A stretch of 64,000 nucleotides of DNA from Paenibacillus dendrobii (GCF_009807035.1 NZ_WUBI01000001.1:310001-374000), one strand, 5' to 3'; counted from the first letter of the stretch, positions 6,696 to 15,387 are shown. The notes: a model not told the origin generated them from the letters alone. Numbers and translations are program-made.

Positions 6696-8510
6696 GTGAG
6701 ACGCTTCCGATCCATACGCAACCGCTTGTTTCTTCTATTTTTGGGGTGCATGACCGGTATTTTGATCCTTATGAGCATTTTGTATTATAATCGTACGCTG
6801 GCCATCATTCATTCGAAAGTCAGCGATATTGCCGAGAAAAATATATCCCAAACCGCAGGCTTGTTTAACCTGATGCTTCAAGGCTATAACAGCTTGTCTA
6901 AATCGCTCAACAGTAACTATGAATTGACGCGGCTGCTGCAGGAAACGGAATCCAATCCGGCCGTCGGGGTTATTAATGAACGGACGATTACCAATATTAT
7001 CGGAGCTGCCTACTATTCGCGAAGCGAAGTCGTGGGCATTCATATTTTATCGAAAGATGGTAAAGTGTACAGTTACGAAAGACAGTTTGCAGGCGTGATC
7101 GACAATAACTATGCCCAAACCGATTGGTACAAAAAACTAGGAGAGTCATCCGGAAATATGGTATGGCTGGGTCTGTATCCCGGATCGCCGATCAACACGA
7201 TGCAGCAGCAGGATAAGGTGTTCGTCTTTGGACGCAAGCTGTATGACCTAACCAATCATAAGGAAATCGGTATTCTCGTGATTGAGACGAATCCATCGCC
7301 GATCATGGAAGCGCTATCGAATGTCAGTATCAGTCCTGGAACACGGGTATACATTCTGGGCGAGGATAATAAGATTATTGCATCATCCGGACAGAAGGGG
7401 GCGAAGCGACCGGAGCTTGATCAACTGCCGAGACCTTCTCCGGATGAGAATATCGTGGTCGACAGCACGTCAAACCAGTTAATTGTGGCTGCCAACACAT
7501 CGATGGCAGGTTGGACCATCTATGGTCTCACGCCTAAAAAAGATATCAGGGCTGAAGTGTATCAAACGACGAAATTTTTGATTATCGTGGTGCTGATGCT
7601 GATCATATTGTCCACGGTGCTGGCATCGATCGTTTCTCGTAATATTGCCTCGCCGCTGAAGCTGCTCATCCGGGAAATGAAAAAGGTGGAAATGGGGAAC
7701 TTTAGCGGTTCGGTCAACGTGAATTCCTTCGATGAGATTAACAGCTTGGTATCGTCCTTCAATCGAATGGTACACCGGATGGATGAGCTGATCGAGACAA
7801 TCAAAATTTCTACGGTTAGTGAAAAGAACGCGCAGTTGCAGGCGCTGCAGTCACAGGTGAACCCCCATTTTCTGTACAACACACTGGACATGATCTACTG
7901 GATGCTGGATGAACAGGAGAATGAACGGCTGAGCCGGGTAGTGCTTTCTTTATCGCAAATGTTCAGATACAGCAGCAACTGGGAAGAAGCGTCGCGGACG
8001 ACGCTGGGGCGTGAACTGGAACAAATACGTCATTATCTCACAATTATAGAAACGAGACTTGGCGGCAGGCTTCATACGGAAATTGCTGCTTACGAAGTTT
8101 GGCTAAGTGTCCCACTTCCCAAAATGACGATTCAGCCGATCATTGAGAATGCGGTGAAGTACGGATTGGAGCCGCAGGGAAGTATAGGTTTCCTGAAAGT
8201 CAGTACGGAGGCACACGAAGGTAAGCTCCAAATCATCATTGAAGATAACGGCGTAGGAATGGACGGACCGACACTGGAGAGAGTGAGAGAGACATTGTCG
8301 CAGAGACAATCGGGAGCATCAAGTTCAGGAGTCTCCGGACCAAGGCGCGGTATTGGGCTCCGGAATGTTCATGACCGGATTGTCATGATGTTCGGTGAAG
8401 CTTGCGGCTTAAATATCAACAGTGAAATGAATCAAGGTACAACGGTAGTGATCACCATTCCGATTCCGCCGAAAGGGGAGACTGATATTGAACATATTGA
8501 TCGTGGATGA
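6696..8510 (+). CDS. YesM-type sensor histidine kinase
   Basis: This 604-residue membrane kinase has TM1 at about 11-31, a long extracellular sensor region of about 260 residues (Cache-like), TM2 at about 293-313, and a HAMP domain. A His_kinase domain follows with QVNPHFLYNTLD (phospho-His about 391). The C-terminal ATPase has an N-box (PIIENAVKYG, Asn about 485), EDNGVGMDG, and a G2-like RRGIGLRN. This is the LytS/YesM kinase class usually found next to sugar transporters. Start: GTG at 6696 with GGAG upstream. It overlaps the regulator gene by 23 bases, which suggests translational coupling. It probably senses the transported sugar or its binding protein. Confidence 0.93.
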   Translation: MRRFRSIRNRLFLLFLGCMTGILILMSILYYNRTLAIIHSKVSDIAEKNISQTAGLFNLMLQGYNSLSKSLNSNYELTRLLQETESNPAVGVINERTITNIIGAAYYSRSEVVGIHILSKDGKVYSYERQFAGVIDNNYAQTDWYKKLGESSGNMVWLGLYPGSPINTMQQQDKVFVFGRKLYDLTNHKEIGILVIETNPSPIMEALSNVSISPGTRVYILGEDNKIIASSGQKGAKRPELDQLPRPSPDENIVVDSTSNQLIVAANTSMAGWTIYGLTPKKDIRAEVYQTTKFLIIVVLMLIILSTVLASIVSRNIASPLKLLIREMKKVEMGNFSGSVNVNSFDEINSLVSSFNRMVHRMDELIETIKISTVSEKNAQLQALQSQVNPHFLYNTLDMIYWMLDEQENERLSRVVLSLSQMFRYSSNWEEASRTTLGRELEQIRHYLTIIETRLGGRLHTEIAAYEVWLSVPLPKMTIQPIIENAVKYGLEPQGSIGFLKVSTEAHEGKLQIIIEDNGVGMDGPTLERVRETLSQRQSGASSSGVSGPRRGIGLRNVHDRIVMMFGEACGLNINSEMNQGTTVVITIPIPPKGETDIEHIDRG

Positions 8511-9681
8511 TGAAAATGTAATCCGGGAAGGGATTAAGCGGACGATTCGGAGAGCGTTTCCCGAACATGGGGTTCAACTGGCCGAAAGTCCGGATGAAGC
8601 AGCAAACATCCTGAGAAGCGGCAATATTGATGTGGTGCTCACAGACATATTGATGCCTGGAATGACAGGCCTTGAATTCATGAAGCTGTCGAGAGGCAGT
8701 TATCCGCATGTCAAATGGGTCATCATCTCTGCCTATTCGGAATTTGCGTACGCCAAAGAAGCCGTGAGACTCGGGGCGAAGGATTATCTGCTCAAACCGA
8801 TCGGCAAGGATTTGTTGGTTACCATGATCGGACAGCTGAGTGAGGAAGTCGAAAGGGAAGCGGAGCAAGAGCAGGAAGCGAAGATGCTTCGCACCAATCT
8901 GAAGTTTTTGCGGGAGGCGGTATTTCAGCGGTGGGCGATGGGTCTGGATATTGGAAATATGGACATCGCCCCGTTTGTGGAGCGGCATCCCCATTTTCAG
9001 TTGGCATTGATTAAGATGGAAAGCGACAAAGCCGTTCATCTGGAACATTATATTGTGGAAAATGTAATGACCGAGCTGATTGATAGGTATGGTGAGGGAT
9101 TCGTCACCAGCCTGGACGGTAAAAGTTTGCTTGGTCTGATTACCGTGGAATCCAAAGACATCATGAAAAGCTTGGTTGATGAACTGAGGATGCATCTGAA
9201 AAAATATGTAAAGGTCCCTTTCCAGATCCAACTTTCGGATGAAATCTGGAACTTCCACAGCATACCGGCAGTCATTCAGCAAATGGGAAGGGATTCGGGG
9301 GCGCTGGAATTTGATTATTATGCTCCGGGCGGAAACCGTGCGATGGAAGTAGCGGTACAATATATCCGTGCTAACTATAATACCGATGTTACCCTTGAAA
9401 AAGTGGCATCCGTTGTGTTTTTGAATCCGGCATATTTAAGTCAGGTATTCAAACAGAAGACTGGCAGCGGTTTTAAGGAGTATGTAACGGGTCTTCGAAT
9501 GGAAAAGGCGCTTCATCTGTTGGAGCATTCCACGCTAAAGCTGGCTGACATCGCCGAGAAGATCGGCTATCAGGATGCCAAGCACTTCACGCAGGTGTTC
9601 CGCAAACGCATGAATGTTACACCGACAGAATTCCGCCAGCGTTTGGCTGGGGATGCCGATATATGCCGGGTATGCCCCTAA
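8488..9681 (+). CDS. YesN-type response regulator with AraC DNA-binding domain
   Basis: This 397-residue regulator has an N-terminal receiver with Asp7/Asp8, phospho-acceptor Asp53 (VVLTDILMPG) and Lys103 (LLKPIG). A middle linker of about 150 residues leads to two AraC-type helix-turn-helix units at about 293-392 (TLEKVASVVFLNPAYLSQVF and LADIAEKIGYQDAKHFTQVF). Start: TTG at 8488 with AAAGGGGAG seven bases upstream, inside the kinase gene. It most likely activates the upstream sugar operon in response to the partner kinase. A terminator follows at 9715. Confidence 0.93.
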   Translation: MNILIVDDENVIREGIKRTIRRAFPEHGVQLAESPDEAANILRSGNIDVVLTDILMPGMTGLEFMKLSRGSYPHVKWVIISAYSEFAYAKEAVRLGAKDYLLKPIGKDLLVTMIGQLSEEVEREAEQEQEAKMLRTNLKFLREAVFQRWAMGLDIGNMDIAPFVERHPHFQLALIKMESDKAVHLEHYIVENVMTELIDRYGEGFVTSLDGKSLLGLITVESKDIMKSLVDELRMHLKKYVKVPFQIQLSDEIWNFHSIPAVIQQMGRDSGALEFDYYAPGGNRAMEVAVQYIRANYNTDVTLEKVASVVFLNPAYLSQVFKQKTGSGFKEYVTGLRMEKALHLLEHSTLKLADIAEKIGYQDAKHFTQVFRKRMNVTPTEFRQRLAGDADICRVCP

Positions 9682-9714
9682 TTCAATCATACTGTATCTT
9701 TTTCTTAACGGATT

Positions 9715-9751
9715 AAAGCTCTGCCAAGTCCACCCTTAGGCAGGGCTTTTT
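9715..9751 (+). terminator. Terminator of the sugar transport/two-component operon
   Basis: AAGC-CTGCC pairs with GGCAG-GCTT, with one mismatch between the halves, and is followed by TTTTT. It ends the operon that begins at 3376. Confidence 0.75.
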
Positions 9752-9849
9752 GATGTGCTCGGACTTGCTGTTAAAATGGAACTTTTGTGCTCCCAATGAG
9801 TTGATTGAGTGTGTTTTAAGATAAGGTCATATGTAGAAGCACCTTCTTA

Positions 9850-9878
9850 TTGAAAATTACGAACAAATGTTCTATAAT
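9850..9878 (+). promoter_or_regulatory. Sigma-A promoter with embedded LexA (SOS) box
   Basis: TTGAAA (9850-9855) and TATAAT (9873-9878) are separated by 17 bases, a near-ideal promoter. CGAACAAATGTTCT (9860-9873) fills the spacer and touches the -10. It matches the Bacillus LexA operator CGAACRNRYGTTYC at all but the last base. LexA bound here would block the polymerase, so the serine hydrolase at 9923 is probably DNA-damage induced. Confidence 0.75.
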
Positions 9879-9922
9879 TGATGTATGAGCAATGATGCAG
9901 CAATTGAGGGGAGTTACCCGGA

Positions 9923-10969
9923 TTGAAAAAGGAAACTTGGAATGCTGTTGAACGGATGAGAGAGCAGAAGATACCTGGATTAAGCATGGCTTTTATCGAA
10001 AGTGGTAGGTTGAGTCGTCACGTATGCTTGGGGGAACTGGCTATGGGAGATGGACAACCTGTTCGACCAGATACGATGTTTAACGCATGCTCGATCAGCA
10101 AATTTGCTGCGGCTATGTTAGCTCTTGTGTTAGTGGAAGAAGGGGTACTGGGGCTGGATGGGGAAGTGAGCGATCATCTGGTTGCATGGAGAATTCCCGA
10201 ACATCCCATGTATGACACCAGGAAAGTCACGCTGCGCAGGCTTCTTAGTCATCAAGCCGGTTTCGCTGATCCGAAAGGTAGCTTCAGCCACTATGCCAGA
10301 GAGCACGGCGCTCCCTTTATGGCTGAGCTTCTGGGAGGAACAACATATTATCGTAAAGAACCTGCTGGGTTAACGACGGAGCCTGGCAGCCGGTTCATAT
10401 ACTCGGATACAGGTTATTGCATACTTCAACTGATGATCGAGGATGTAACCGGTGAATCTTATGATGATCTTATGCGTGAAAAGATATTTGAACCATTACA
10501 TATGAATCACAGCAGAATCGTAACGTCGCATTCAGAGATCCTTCCGGGATCAGCTATCGGACATAGCAAGGATGGCGAGAGGCTTCATATGCCTTATACC
10601 GTATATCCATATCCGGCAGCAGCCGGGTTGTGGGCAACGCCATCGGACTTAGTCTTATTGTTGACCGAACTTATGGCCTCCCTTCGCGGAGAGGGGGGCA
10701 TTGGTATCTCGGCCAGAACCGCCAGTGAAATGATCGTCCCGCAAGGATGTTTTCAGTGGACAGGACTCGGCGTATTTCTGGATTCTTTTAACGGCCAACT
10801 GGAAATTTCTTCTCTTGGCTGGGGAGAGGGATATCAATGCGTGCTGATCGCGTATCCTGACACGGGCAAAGGAGCGGTATGGATGATGAACGCAGATCCT
10901 GGAGTTCATCAGTCGCAAAGTCTGCTTGGTGAGGCAGCAAGGCAGTGGCAGGAAGGGCAGTTTGACTAA
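9923..10969 (+). CDS. Beta-lactamase/PBP-like serine hydrolase, likely SOS-regulated
   Basis: The 348-residue product belongs to the class C beta-lactamase/esterase-like (PF00144) group. It has the catalytic S-x-x-K at 57-60 (CSISKFAAA), a YSDTGY motif where the family usually has Y-S/A-N, a helical SYDDLMREKIFEPLHM segment and a C-terminal WGEG in the place of the K/H-T/S-G motif. There is no signal peptide, so it appears cytosolic. Start: TTG at 9923, with GGGGAG nine bases upstream. Its promoter contains a LexA box and it lies next to lexA (convergent). The substrate is unknown. A role in cell-wall or ester hydrolysis during DNA damage is inference. Confidence 0.85.
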   Translation: MKKETWNAVERMREQKIPGLSMAFIESGRLSRHVCLGELAMGDGQPVRPDTMFNACSISKFAAAMLALVLVEEGVLGLDGEVSDHLVAWRIPEHPMYDTRKVTLRRLLSHQAGFADPKGSFSHYAREHGAPFMAELLGGTTYYRKEPAGLTTEPGSRFIYSDTGYCILQLMIEDVTGESYDDLMREKIFEPLHMNHSRIVTSHSEILPGSAIGHSKDGERLHMPYTVYPYPAAAGLWATPSDLVLLLTELMASLRGEGGIGISARTASEMIVPQGCFQWTGLGVFLDSFNGQLEISSLGWGEGYQCVLIAYPDTGKGAVWMMNADPGVHQSQSLLGEAARQWQEGQFD

Positions 10970-10973
10970 TGAA

Positions 10974-11016
10974 TAATAAAAAGCCCTTGTTCTCTCCAGC
11001 GAAGGAACAAGGGCTT
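10974..11016 (-). terminator. Terminator between the serine hydrolase gene and lexA
   Basis: A perfect 12-bp stem (AAGCCCTTGTTC with GAACAAGGGCTT) spans 10981-11016. On the minus strand it is followed by TTTTATTATT, so it ends lexA. The plus-strand side lacks a strong T tract. Confidence 0.8.
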
Positions 11017-11040
11017 GTACATTTGTACGGCAATATTAAA

Positions 11041-11667
11041 TTAATGAATATCCCGGAATAATCCGACGACCTTGCCAAGAATCGTAACATGATTCAGTCG
11101 CAGAGGCGTATAGGATGGATTCTCCGGTTGCAGGCGAATGTGATCCTTCTCTTTATAAAAAGTTTTCACTGTAGCCTCATCCTCGTCTGTCATCGCGACG
11201 ACGATGTCACCGTTATCGGCTGTTTGCTGCTGGCGAACAATGACGTAATCCCCATTATGGATGCCTGCCTCGATCATACTGTCTCCCATTACCGAAAGCA
11301 TGAATACTTTCTCATCCCCGACAAAATGCTGGGGAAGAGGGAAATAATCCTCAATGTTCTCTGTTGCGGTAATTGGCACGCCGGCTGTAACCTTTCCAAC
11401 CACAGGAACTCTCGCAATCGTATGCGTGAACAGGTTGCTGCTCTCGGACTCTTCCTGACCCAAAATCTCAATGGCGCGAGGTTTCGTAGGGTCTCTGCGA
11501 ATTAAGCCCTTCTTCTCGAGTCTGTCCAAATGACCATGAACAGTTGAGCTTGAAGCCAGACCTACAGCTTCACCGATCTCTCGAACGGAAGGCGGATAAC
11601 CCTTGGCCCGCACTTCGTTTCTGATAAATTCCAATATCGCTTGCTGCCGGCTAGATATCTTCGACAT
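11041..11667 (-). CDS. lexA: LexA SOS repressor
   Basis: This 208-residue protein has an N-terminal winged-helix domain ([15 protein letters not shown], then [24 protein letters not shown]). The C-terminal S24 self-cleaving protease domain shows the Ala-Gly cleavage site (VTAGVP, about residue 91), the catalytic Ser in GDSMIEAGI and the Lys in DEATVKTFY. It represses DNA-damage genes until RecA filaments trigger cleavage. Two LexA-like boxes in its own promoter (11711-11740) indicate autoregulation. The divergent yneA gene is the classic Bacillus neighbour. Confidence 0.97.
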   Translation of the reverse strand: MSKISSRQQAILEFIRNEVRAKGYPPSVREIGEAVGLASSSTVHGHLDRLEKKGLIRRDPTKPRAIEILGQEESESSNLFTHTIARVPVVGKVTAGVPITATENIEDYFPLPQHFVGDEKVFMLSVMGDSMIEAGIHNGDYVIVRQQQTADNGDIVVAMTDEDEATVKTFYKEKDHIRLQPENPSYTPLRLNHVTILGKVVGLFRDIH

Positions 11668-11700
11668 TCCCCATCAACCCCATTAGTAACGTTTGGTAAA

Positions 11701-11740
11701 ATTATAACATAGAACTACCGTTCGTACAAACACAAGTTCT
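11701..11740 (-). promoter_or_regulatory. lexA: lexA promoter with two LexA-like boxes
   Basis: On the minus strand, TATAAT (11706-11701) is preceded 17 bases upstream by TTGTAC. CGAACGGTAGTTCT (11724-11711) lies in the spacer, and a second, weaker box AGAACTTGTGTTTG (11740-11727) abuts the -35. Together they suggest autorepression. Confidence 0.75.
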
Positions 11741-11866
11741 AAAATACGGGTGGGGAAATTTCGGTGCACATATTAATGAAAGCGAGATAGAGATGGATAT
11801 CTCTACTTCGGATGAAAGCTACTGATCAAATAGATTCTGCAGGTTTGTATTTCGGACGAAAAAAGG

Positions 11867-11943
11867 GGAACAATCGTTCGAAAAAAGTATTGAACAAAAC
11901 ATGTGTTCGTGTTATATTGTTATCATACAAGAACAAATGTTTG
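11867..11943 (+). promoter_or_regulatory. yneA: yneA promoter with three LexA-like boxes
   Basis: The promoter is TTGAAC (11890-11895), 17 bases, TATATT (11913-11918). Three LexA-like boxes surround it: GGAACAATCGTTCG (11867-11880), AAAACATGTGTTCG in the spacer (11896-11909), and AGAACAAATGTTTG (11930-11943) just before the ribosome site. This is a tightly repressed SOS promoter. Confidence 0.8.
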
Positions 11944-11955
11944 GAGGAACGAACC

Positions 11956-12339
11956 ATGTTAAAACACACTACATATCAAAGTATTTATAATAATGAAGCC
12001 ATAGAAGCTGGAGCCGGAAGCTGGAAGTCTACAGAACGTATGGAGACACTGCAAAAGATGTTCTCCCGCCGCCTGCTTTTTAAGTTGTTGCTCACCGCAG
12101 TCATAATTCTCGTTGGTTGTACAGGAATGGTACGAGTATTCGCAGGTTCTCCGCATGATTCGATTCCGATCGAACAAGTAGTCGTATCTAAAGGAGATAC
12201 CCTCTGGGAAATCGCAGTGGACTATAAACCGAAGGATATGGATACGCGTGCTTATATACGCATTATTAAGAAGACGAATCACCTGAAGACGAGTGGAATC
12301 GAAGCCGGAGATGTATTATCTCTTCCTATATATGAATGA
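11956..12339 (+). CDS. yneA: YneA-type SOS cell-division suppressor (LysM protein)
   Basis: The 127-residue product has a cytosolic N-terminus, one transmembrane helix at about 40-62 (LLFKLLLTAVIILVGC), and an extracellular LysM domain at about 73-125 (VVVSKGDTLWEIAVDY, then LPIYE). This is the layout of Bacillus YneA, which delays septation during DNA damage. ATG at 11956 is chosen because GGAGG lies directly upstream; the frame extends to 11812 but that part is promoter DNA. It is divergent from lexA and carries LexA boxes. A terminator follows at 12354. Confidence 0.9.
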   Translation: MLKHTTYQSIYNNEAIEAGAGSWKSTERMETLQKMFSRRLLFKLLLTAVIILVGCTGMVRVFAGSPHDSIPIEQVVVSKGDTLWEIAVDYKPKDMDTRAYIRIIKKTNHLKTSGIEAGDVLSLPIYE

Positions 12340-12353
12340 TTTTTGAACCCTGA

Positions 12354-12391
12354 GAGCTTGGAAAGGTGTATACCTTGACAAGCTCTTTTTC
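12354..12391 (+). terminator. Terminator after yneA
   Basis: GAGCTTG pairs with CAAGCTC and an inner AAGGT-ACCTT stem extends it; TTTTT follows. The DUF896 gene downstream may therefore receive only readthrough or use its own promoter. Confidence 0.8.
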
Positions 12392-12435
12392 TCATGGCAA
12401 AGTTAGGTATGAATCGATTAATGGAGGAGTAGAGT

Positions 12436-12630
12436 ATGGATATCGACAGCTTAGTTCAGCGGATTAATGAGCTTGCCCGTAAACAGAAGGAAACGGGTCT
12501 CACAAAGGAAGAAACTGAGGAGCGTGCCAAACTGCGCGAAAAATACCTCCAGAATGTCCGCCGCAACTTTAAGGCCCAATTGGATTCTATTGAGTTTGTA
12601 GAGGACCAGCAGGATGGCAAGCGCAAATAA
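12436..12630 (+). CDS. DUF896 (YnzC-like) small helical protein
   Basis: This 64-residue protein consists of a helical hairpin: MDIDSLVQRINELARKQKE, then GLTKEETEERAKLREKYLQNVR, ending FKAQLDSIEF. It matches the DUF896/YnzC family, which lies in the yneA operon of B. subtilis. A GGAGGAG ribosome site precedes the ATG. The function is not established; its conserved place beside yneA suggests a link with SOS or growth control. Here a terminator separates it from yneA. Confidence 0.9.
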   Translation: MDIDSLVQRINELARKQKETGLTKEETEERAKLREKYLQNVRRNFKAQLDSIEFVEDQQDGKRK

Positions 12631-12663
12631 AATACATGAAAAGATGGCTAAGGGGGAACAACA

Positions 12664-13206
12664 ATGTCCCGTTCCTGGGAACGAATGGTTCAGAAAAACA
12701 CATCTCAATTAAACAAGCAGCTTAAAAAGCAAGGCAAACCATCGCTATACGCTTCGAAAGGAACTGCAACTGCAGATATCTTCAGAGGCCGGAATTTCGT
12801 CCTTCCCGTGACACTGGTAGCACTAGCAGCGATATATGTTTTGCTCGGACTAGCCAGCCAGCAGCAAGTGATGAATACTTCTTTAACATGGATCGTCGTC
12901 GGCTTGTACATTCTGCTCGCAATCGTTATCTTTCTGCGCCGCCCTTTTCTTAAGGTCGACAAAAATTCAGTTTCCACCATTAAATTTAATAGAGACCGCC
13001 GTCTTACTGCCGATCAAATCGCTAAGATCAAAGTTGGAGCCGGCTCTGTGGTAATTGAACTTAAGGGTTCCAAGGGCAAGAATGGCAAAACGAGCAAAGG
13101 CGGCAACTGGGTATTCACCAAACTCATCAATCGTTATGATACAGTCGCCATGGGTGAACGATTGGAACGATTCGCGAATACCTTTGATATTCCATTTGAA
13201 AAATAA
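12664..13206 (+). CDS. Two-helix membrane protein, unknown
   Basis: The 180-residue protein has a basic, Lys/Gln-rich N-terminus, a pair of transmembrane helices (about 46-66 and 72-92), and a cytosolic C-terminal half. That half begins with KVDKNSVSTIKFNRDRRLTADQIAKI and contains a Lys/Gly-rich turn. A weak AGGGGG ribosome site precedes it. It lies 33 bases after the DUF896 gene and 21 bases before the HAD gene, so the three are probably one unit. The C-terminal part looks like a PH-like sensor, but this is a guess. Confidence 0.7.
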   Translation: MSRSWERMVQKNTSQLNKQLKKQGKPSLYASKGTATADIFRGRNFVLPVTLVALAAIYVLLGLASQQQVMNTSLTWIVVGLYILLAIVIFLRRPFLKVDKNSVSTIKFNRDRRLTADQIAKIKVGAGSVVIELKGSKGKNGKTSKGGNWVFTKLINRYDTVAMGERLERFANTFDIPFEK

Positions 13207-13227
13207 AAGATAAAACTTGGGAGAGGG

Positions 13228-14028
13228 ATGGATAAGATGGGGGCTACTGCTGTATTTTTTGATTTGGACGATACATTGCTTTGGGATGAACGGAGTGTGG
13301 AGGAATCCTTCCGAGCAACCTGCGATACTGCCGCTGCAAAAACTGGTATTGATTCTGAGGCGCTCGAAGCTGCGGTACGGCGCGAAGCGCGGGCTTTGTA
13401 TGAGACATATGATACCTATGCCTTTACCGCTATGATTGGAATTAATCCTTTTGAGGCGCTATGGGGTCAATTTACAGTAGGGAAGCAGCCTGAATTCCGC
13501 CGGATGTCTGAAATCGCTCCCGGTTACCAAAAGGAATCCTGGTTGCGTGGCCTTCGCTCCCTGGGGGTAGAGAACGAGCTCTTGGCTCAGCAGCTCGCAG
13601 ACCAGTTTGGTGCGGAGAGACGTTCACGTCCTCATGTGTATGAAGAAACGTTTCAGGTGCTTGATGAGCTGAAAGGCCGCTACAAGCTTCTTCTCCTTAC
13701 AAACGGTTGTCCAGGATTGCAGCAGGAAAAGCTGGATGGCGTTCCTGAATTGTCTCCATATTTTGATGAAATTGTGATTTCGGGTAGTTTCGGCAAAGGC
13801 AAGCCGGATCCAAGCATTTTCGAGCATGCCCTTTCCCGATTGAATCTCTCTCCTGAGGATGCGGTTATGGTAGGAGACAAGCTGTCTACGGATATCATCG
13901 GCGGGCTTTCCGCTGGGTTAAAGACGGTTTGGATCAATCGAAATAGCAGATCTAAGCACTCTAACATTGAACCAGACTACGAAATTAAGAACCTGTCTGA
14001 GCTTCATGCTATTTTGGATAACATCTAA
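13228..14028 (+). CDS. HAD-superfamily hydrolase
   Basis: The 266-residue protein shows all HAD motifs: motif I FFDLDDTLLWD (nucleophile Asp about 12), motif II LLLTNG, the conserved Lys in GKGKPDPSIF, and motif III VMVGDKLSTDIIGG. An inserted helical cap of about 100 residues after motif I makes it a C1-cap phosphatase of the YneB/YsaA/haloacid-dehalogenase type. The substrate is unknown. The start may be ATG 13228 or ATG 13237; GGGAGAGG lies just upstream of both. It ends the DUF896-membrane protein-HAD unit, with a terminator at 14048. Confidence 0.88.
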   Translation: MDKMGATAVFFDLDDTLLWDERSVEESFRATCDTAAAKTGIDSEALEAAVRREARALYETYDTYAFTAMIGINPFEALWGQFTVGKQPEFRRMSEIAPGYQKESWLRGLRSLGVENELLAQQLADQFGAERRSRPHVYEETFQVLDELKGRYKLLLLTNGCPGLQQEKLDGVPELSPYFDEIVISGSFGKGKPDPSIFEHALSRLNLSPEDAVMVGDKLSTDIIGGLSAGLKTVWINRNSRSKHSNIEPDYEIKNLSELHAILDNI

Positions 14029-14047
14029 ATGCATATACGATAAAATA

Positions 14048-14097
14048 AAAGTCTGTCAGGGTGCACAATCGTTGCTGCGCCATGACAGACTTTTTTT
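14048..14097 (+). terminator. Terminator after the HAD hydrolase gene
   Basis: AAAGTCTGTCA pairs with TGACAGACTTT and inner GGTGC-GCGCC pairing extends the stem; seven T follow. Confidence 0.85.
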
Positions 14098-14174
14098 GAA
14101 TCCGGTTGGAATCCAACTCATTGGTGTGACTTTTCATGTGTTTTTTGTCACTGAATTGTGAACAGGACGGTGTT

Positions 14175-14202
14175 TTGAAAGAGTTAAAAGTATGTATACT
14201 AT
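14175..14202 (+). promoter_or_regulatory. Candidate promoter of the YtkA-like lipoprotein gene
   Basis: TTGAAA (14175-14180) and TACTAT (14197-14202) are 16 bases apart. The start codon lies 58 bases downstream. Confidence 0.5.
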
Positions 14203-14260
14203 AGAAGACGCGGTAAAAAAGGCGTACATAACGAAGAACGATGTTGGGGAGTGACAGCAT

Positions 14261-14671
14261 ATGAAGAATAGATTCTTGCTGACGGGAGTTGTTTTACTGG
14301 TTGTATTGGCTCTGGCAGGATGCGGAAGCAAAAGTGGGCATGACGGCATGAATATGGACGAAGGCATGATGGAACCGCTGACAGTGGATCTAAGCTTGAC
14401 ACCTGAACAGGTGAAGGTTGGAGATAAAGTCTCCATCGAGGTGAATGTGGCACAGAAAGATAAAAAGGTTGATAAAGCAGATGAAGTAATGATCGAAATC
14501 ACCAAAGAGGGAGATATCAGTGCCCATGAGAAGGTGCCGGCTGAAAACAAAGGAGACGGAAAATACGTTCTCGAAAAAACGTTTGATAGCGCTGGAACCT
14601 ACAGCATTACTTCCCATGTTACCTATGGACCGCAGCATACGATGCCTACCAAGAAACTGACAGTTAAATAA
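14261..14671 (+). CDS. YtkA-like (FixH-like) domain lipoprotein
   Basis: This 136-residue lipoprotein has a signal peptide and lipobox LALAGC (Cys about 21). A short Met/His/Asp/Gly-rich stretch (GHDGMNMDEGMME) could bind metal. It is followed by a YtkA-like immunoglobulin-type domain (VDLSLTPEQVKVGDKVSIEV to HTMPTKKLTVK). It acts on the outer face of the membrane. Such proteins are linked to copper handling and cytochrome oxidase assembly in some relatives, but no such genes are nearby. It appears to be a single-gene unit between two terminators. Confidence 0.85.
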   Translation: MKNRFLLTGVVLLVVLALAGCGSKSGHDGMNMDEGMMEPLTVDLSLTPEQVKVGDKVSIEVNVAQKDKKVDKADEVMIEITKEGDISAHEKVPAENKGDGKYVLEKTFDSAGTYSITSHVTYGPQHTMPTKKLTVK

Positions 14672-14724
14672 AAACAAGAATCGTGATATTTGTAACAAGT
14701 TCTATGACCGTATGATCTAACGCT

Positions 14725-14771
14725 AAAAAAGAACCCGCTCTTTGATAAAACGAAGAGCAGGTTCTTTTTTA
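14725..14771. terminator. Bidirectional terminator between the YtkA-like gene and mtnD
   Basis: AAAAAAGAACC-GCTCTT pairs with AAGAGC-GGTTCTTTTTT. The A and T tracts on both sides suit the convergent genes that flank it. Confidence 0.88.
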
Positions 14772-14809
14772 TTAGAATTAACCTATTGAATCATTTATAT
14801 CATAAATAA

Positions 14810-15352
14810 TTATGCCTTTTGGAAGCTTGGATCTTGCACCGGATAAGCAACCCAGCCGTTCTTTTCAATAAAGAGACGTACGGCGATAATCTTGCGATTG
14901 TCCATCAGCGTAAAGAAATGGTTGGTGTTCTCAGGCACTGAGATGACGTCGCCGGCTTCAAGCTCAACGTTGAAATAGCCAAGATCATCGCTGCCTTTGA
15001 TCACGAAGATGCCTTTGCCGCCGACGATTGCACGGATTTCATCTTCCGTATGCGTATGAACCTCTTCGAATTTGTTGAGCAAGTCCTCCAGGTTGGGAGT
15101 TGAATCGGACAAGGTAATGACATCCCAAATTTGATAGCCGCGGCGTGCAGCCAGATCGCGAATCTCTTCATCATAAACGCTTAAAATTTCACTTTTTTGC
15201 TCATCATTCAATTGAAAGTTAGTCTGAAGTTCGATAGGAAGCTTGGAAGCATCCCATTTTTCATATAATACATTTTGGCTGTTTAAGAAATCACGAACAT
15301 TATCGTCGCCGGTGATTCTTTCGTTCGTGTTGCGAATTACGATTTCTGCCAT
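14810..15352 (-). CDS. mtnD: Acireductone dioxygenase (methionine salvage)
   Basis: The 180-residue cupin enzyme oxidises the acireductone of the methylthioadenosine salvage pathway to 2-keto-4-methylthiobutyrate and formate. The metal-binding signature is EEVHTHTEDEIRAIVGGKGIF (His, His, Glu) plus VPENTNHFFTL with the fourth His. The start is ATG 15352, because AGAGGGG lies seven bases upstream; the frame extends 21 bases further without support. It is divergent from metH, so methionine salvage and synthesis genes share one control region. No other mtn gene is in the window. Confidence 0.92.
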   Translation of the reverse strand: MAEIVIRNTNERITGDDNVRDFLNSQNVLYEKWDASKLPIELQTNFQLNDEQKSEILSVYDEEIRDLAARRGYQIWDVITLSDSTPNLEDLLNKFEEVHTHTEDEIRAIVGGKGIFVIKGSDDLGYFNVELEAGDVISVPENTNHFFTLMDNRKIIAVRLFIEKNGWVAYPVQDPSFQKA

Positions 15353-15387
15353 GAGCTTACCCCTCTTTTCCACTTGGTTTAATTTAT

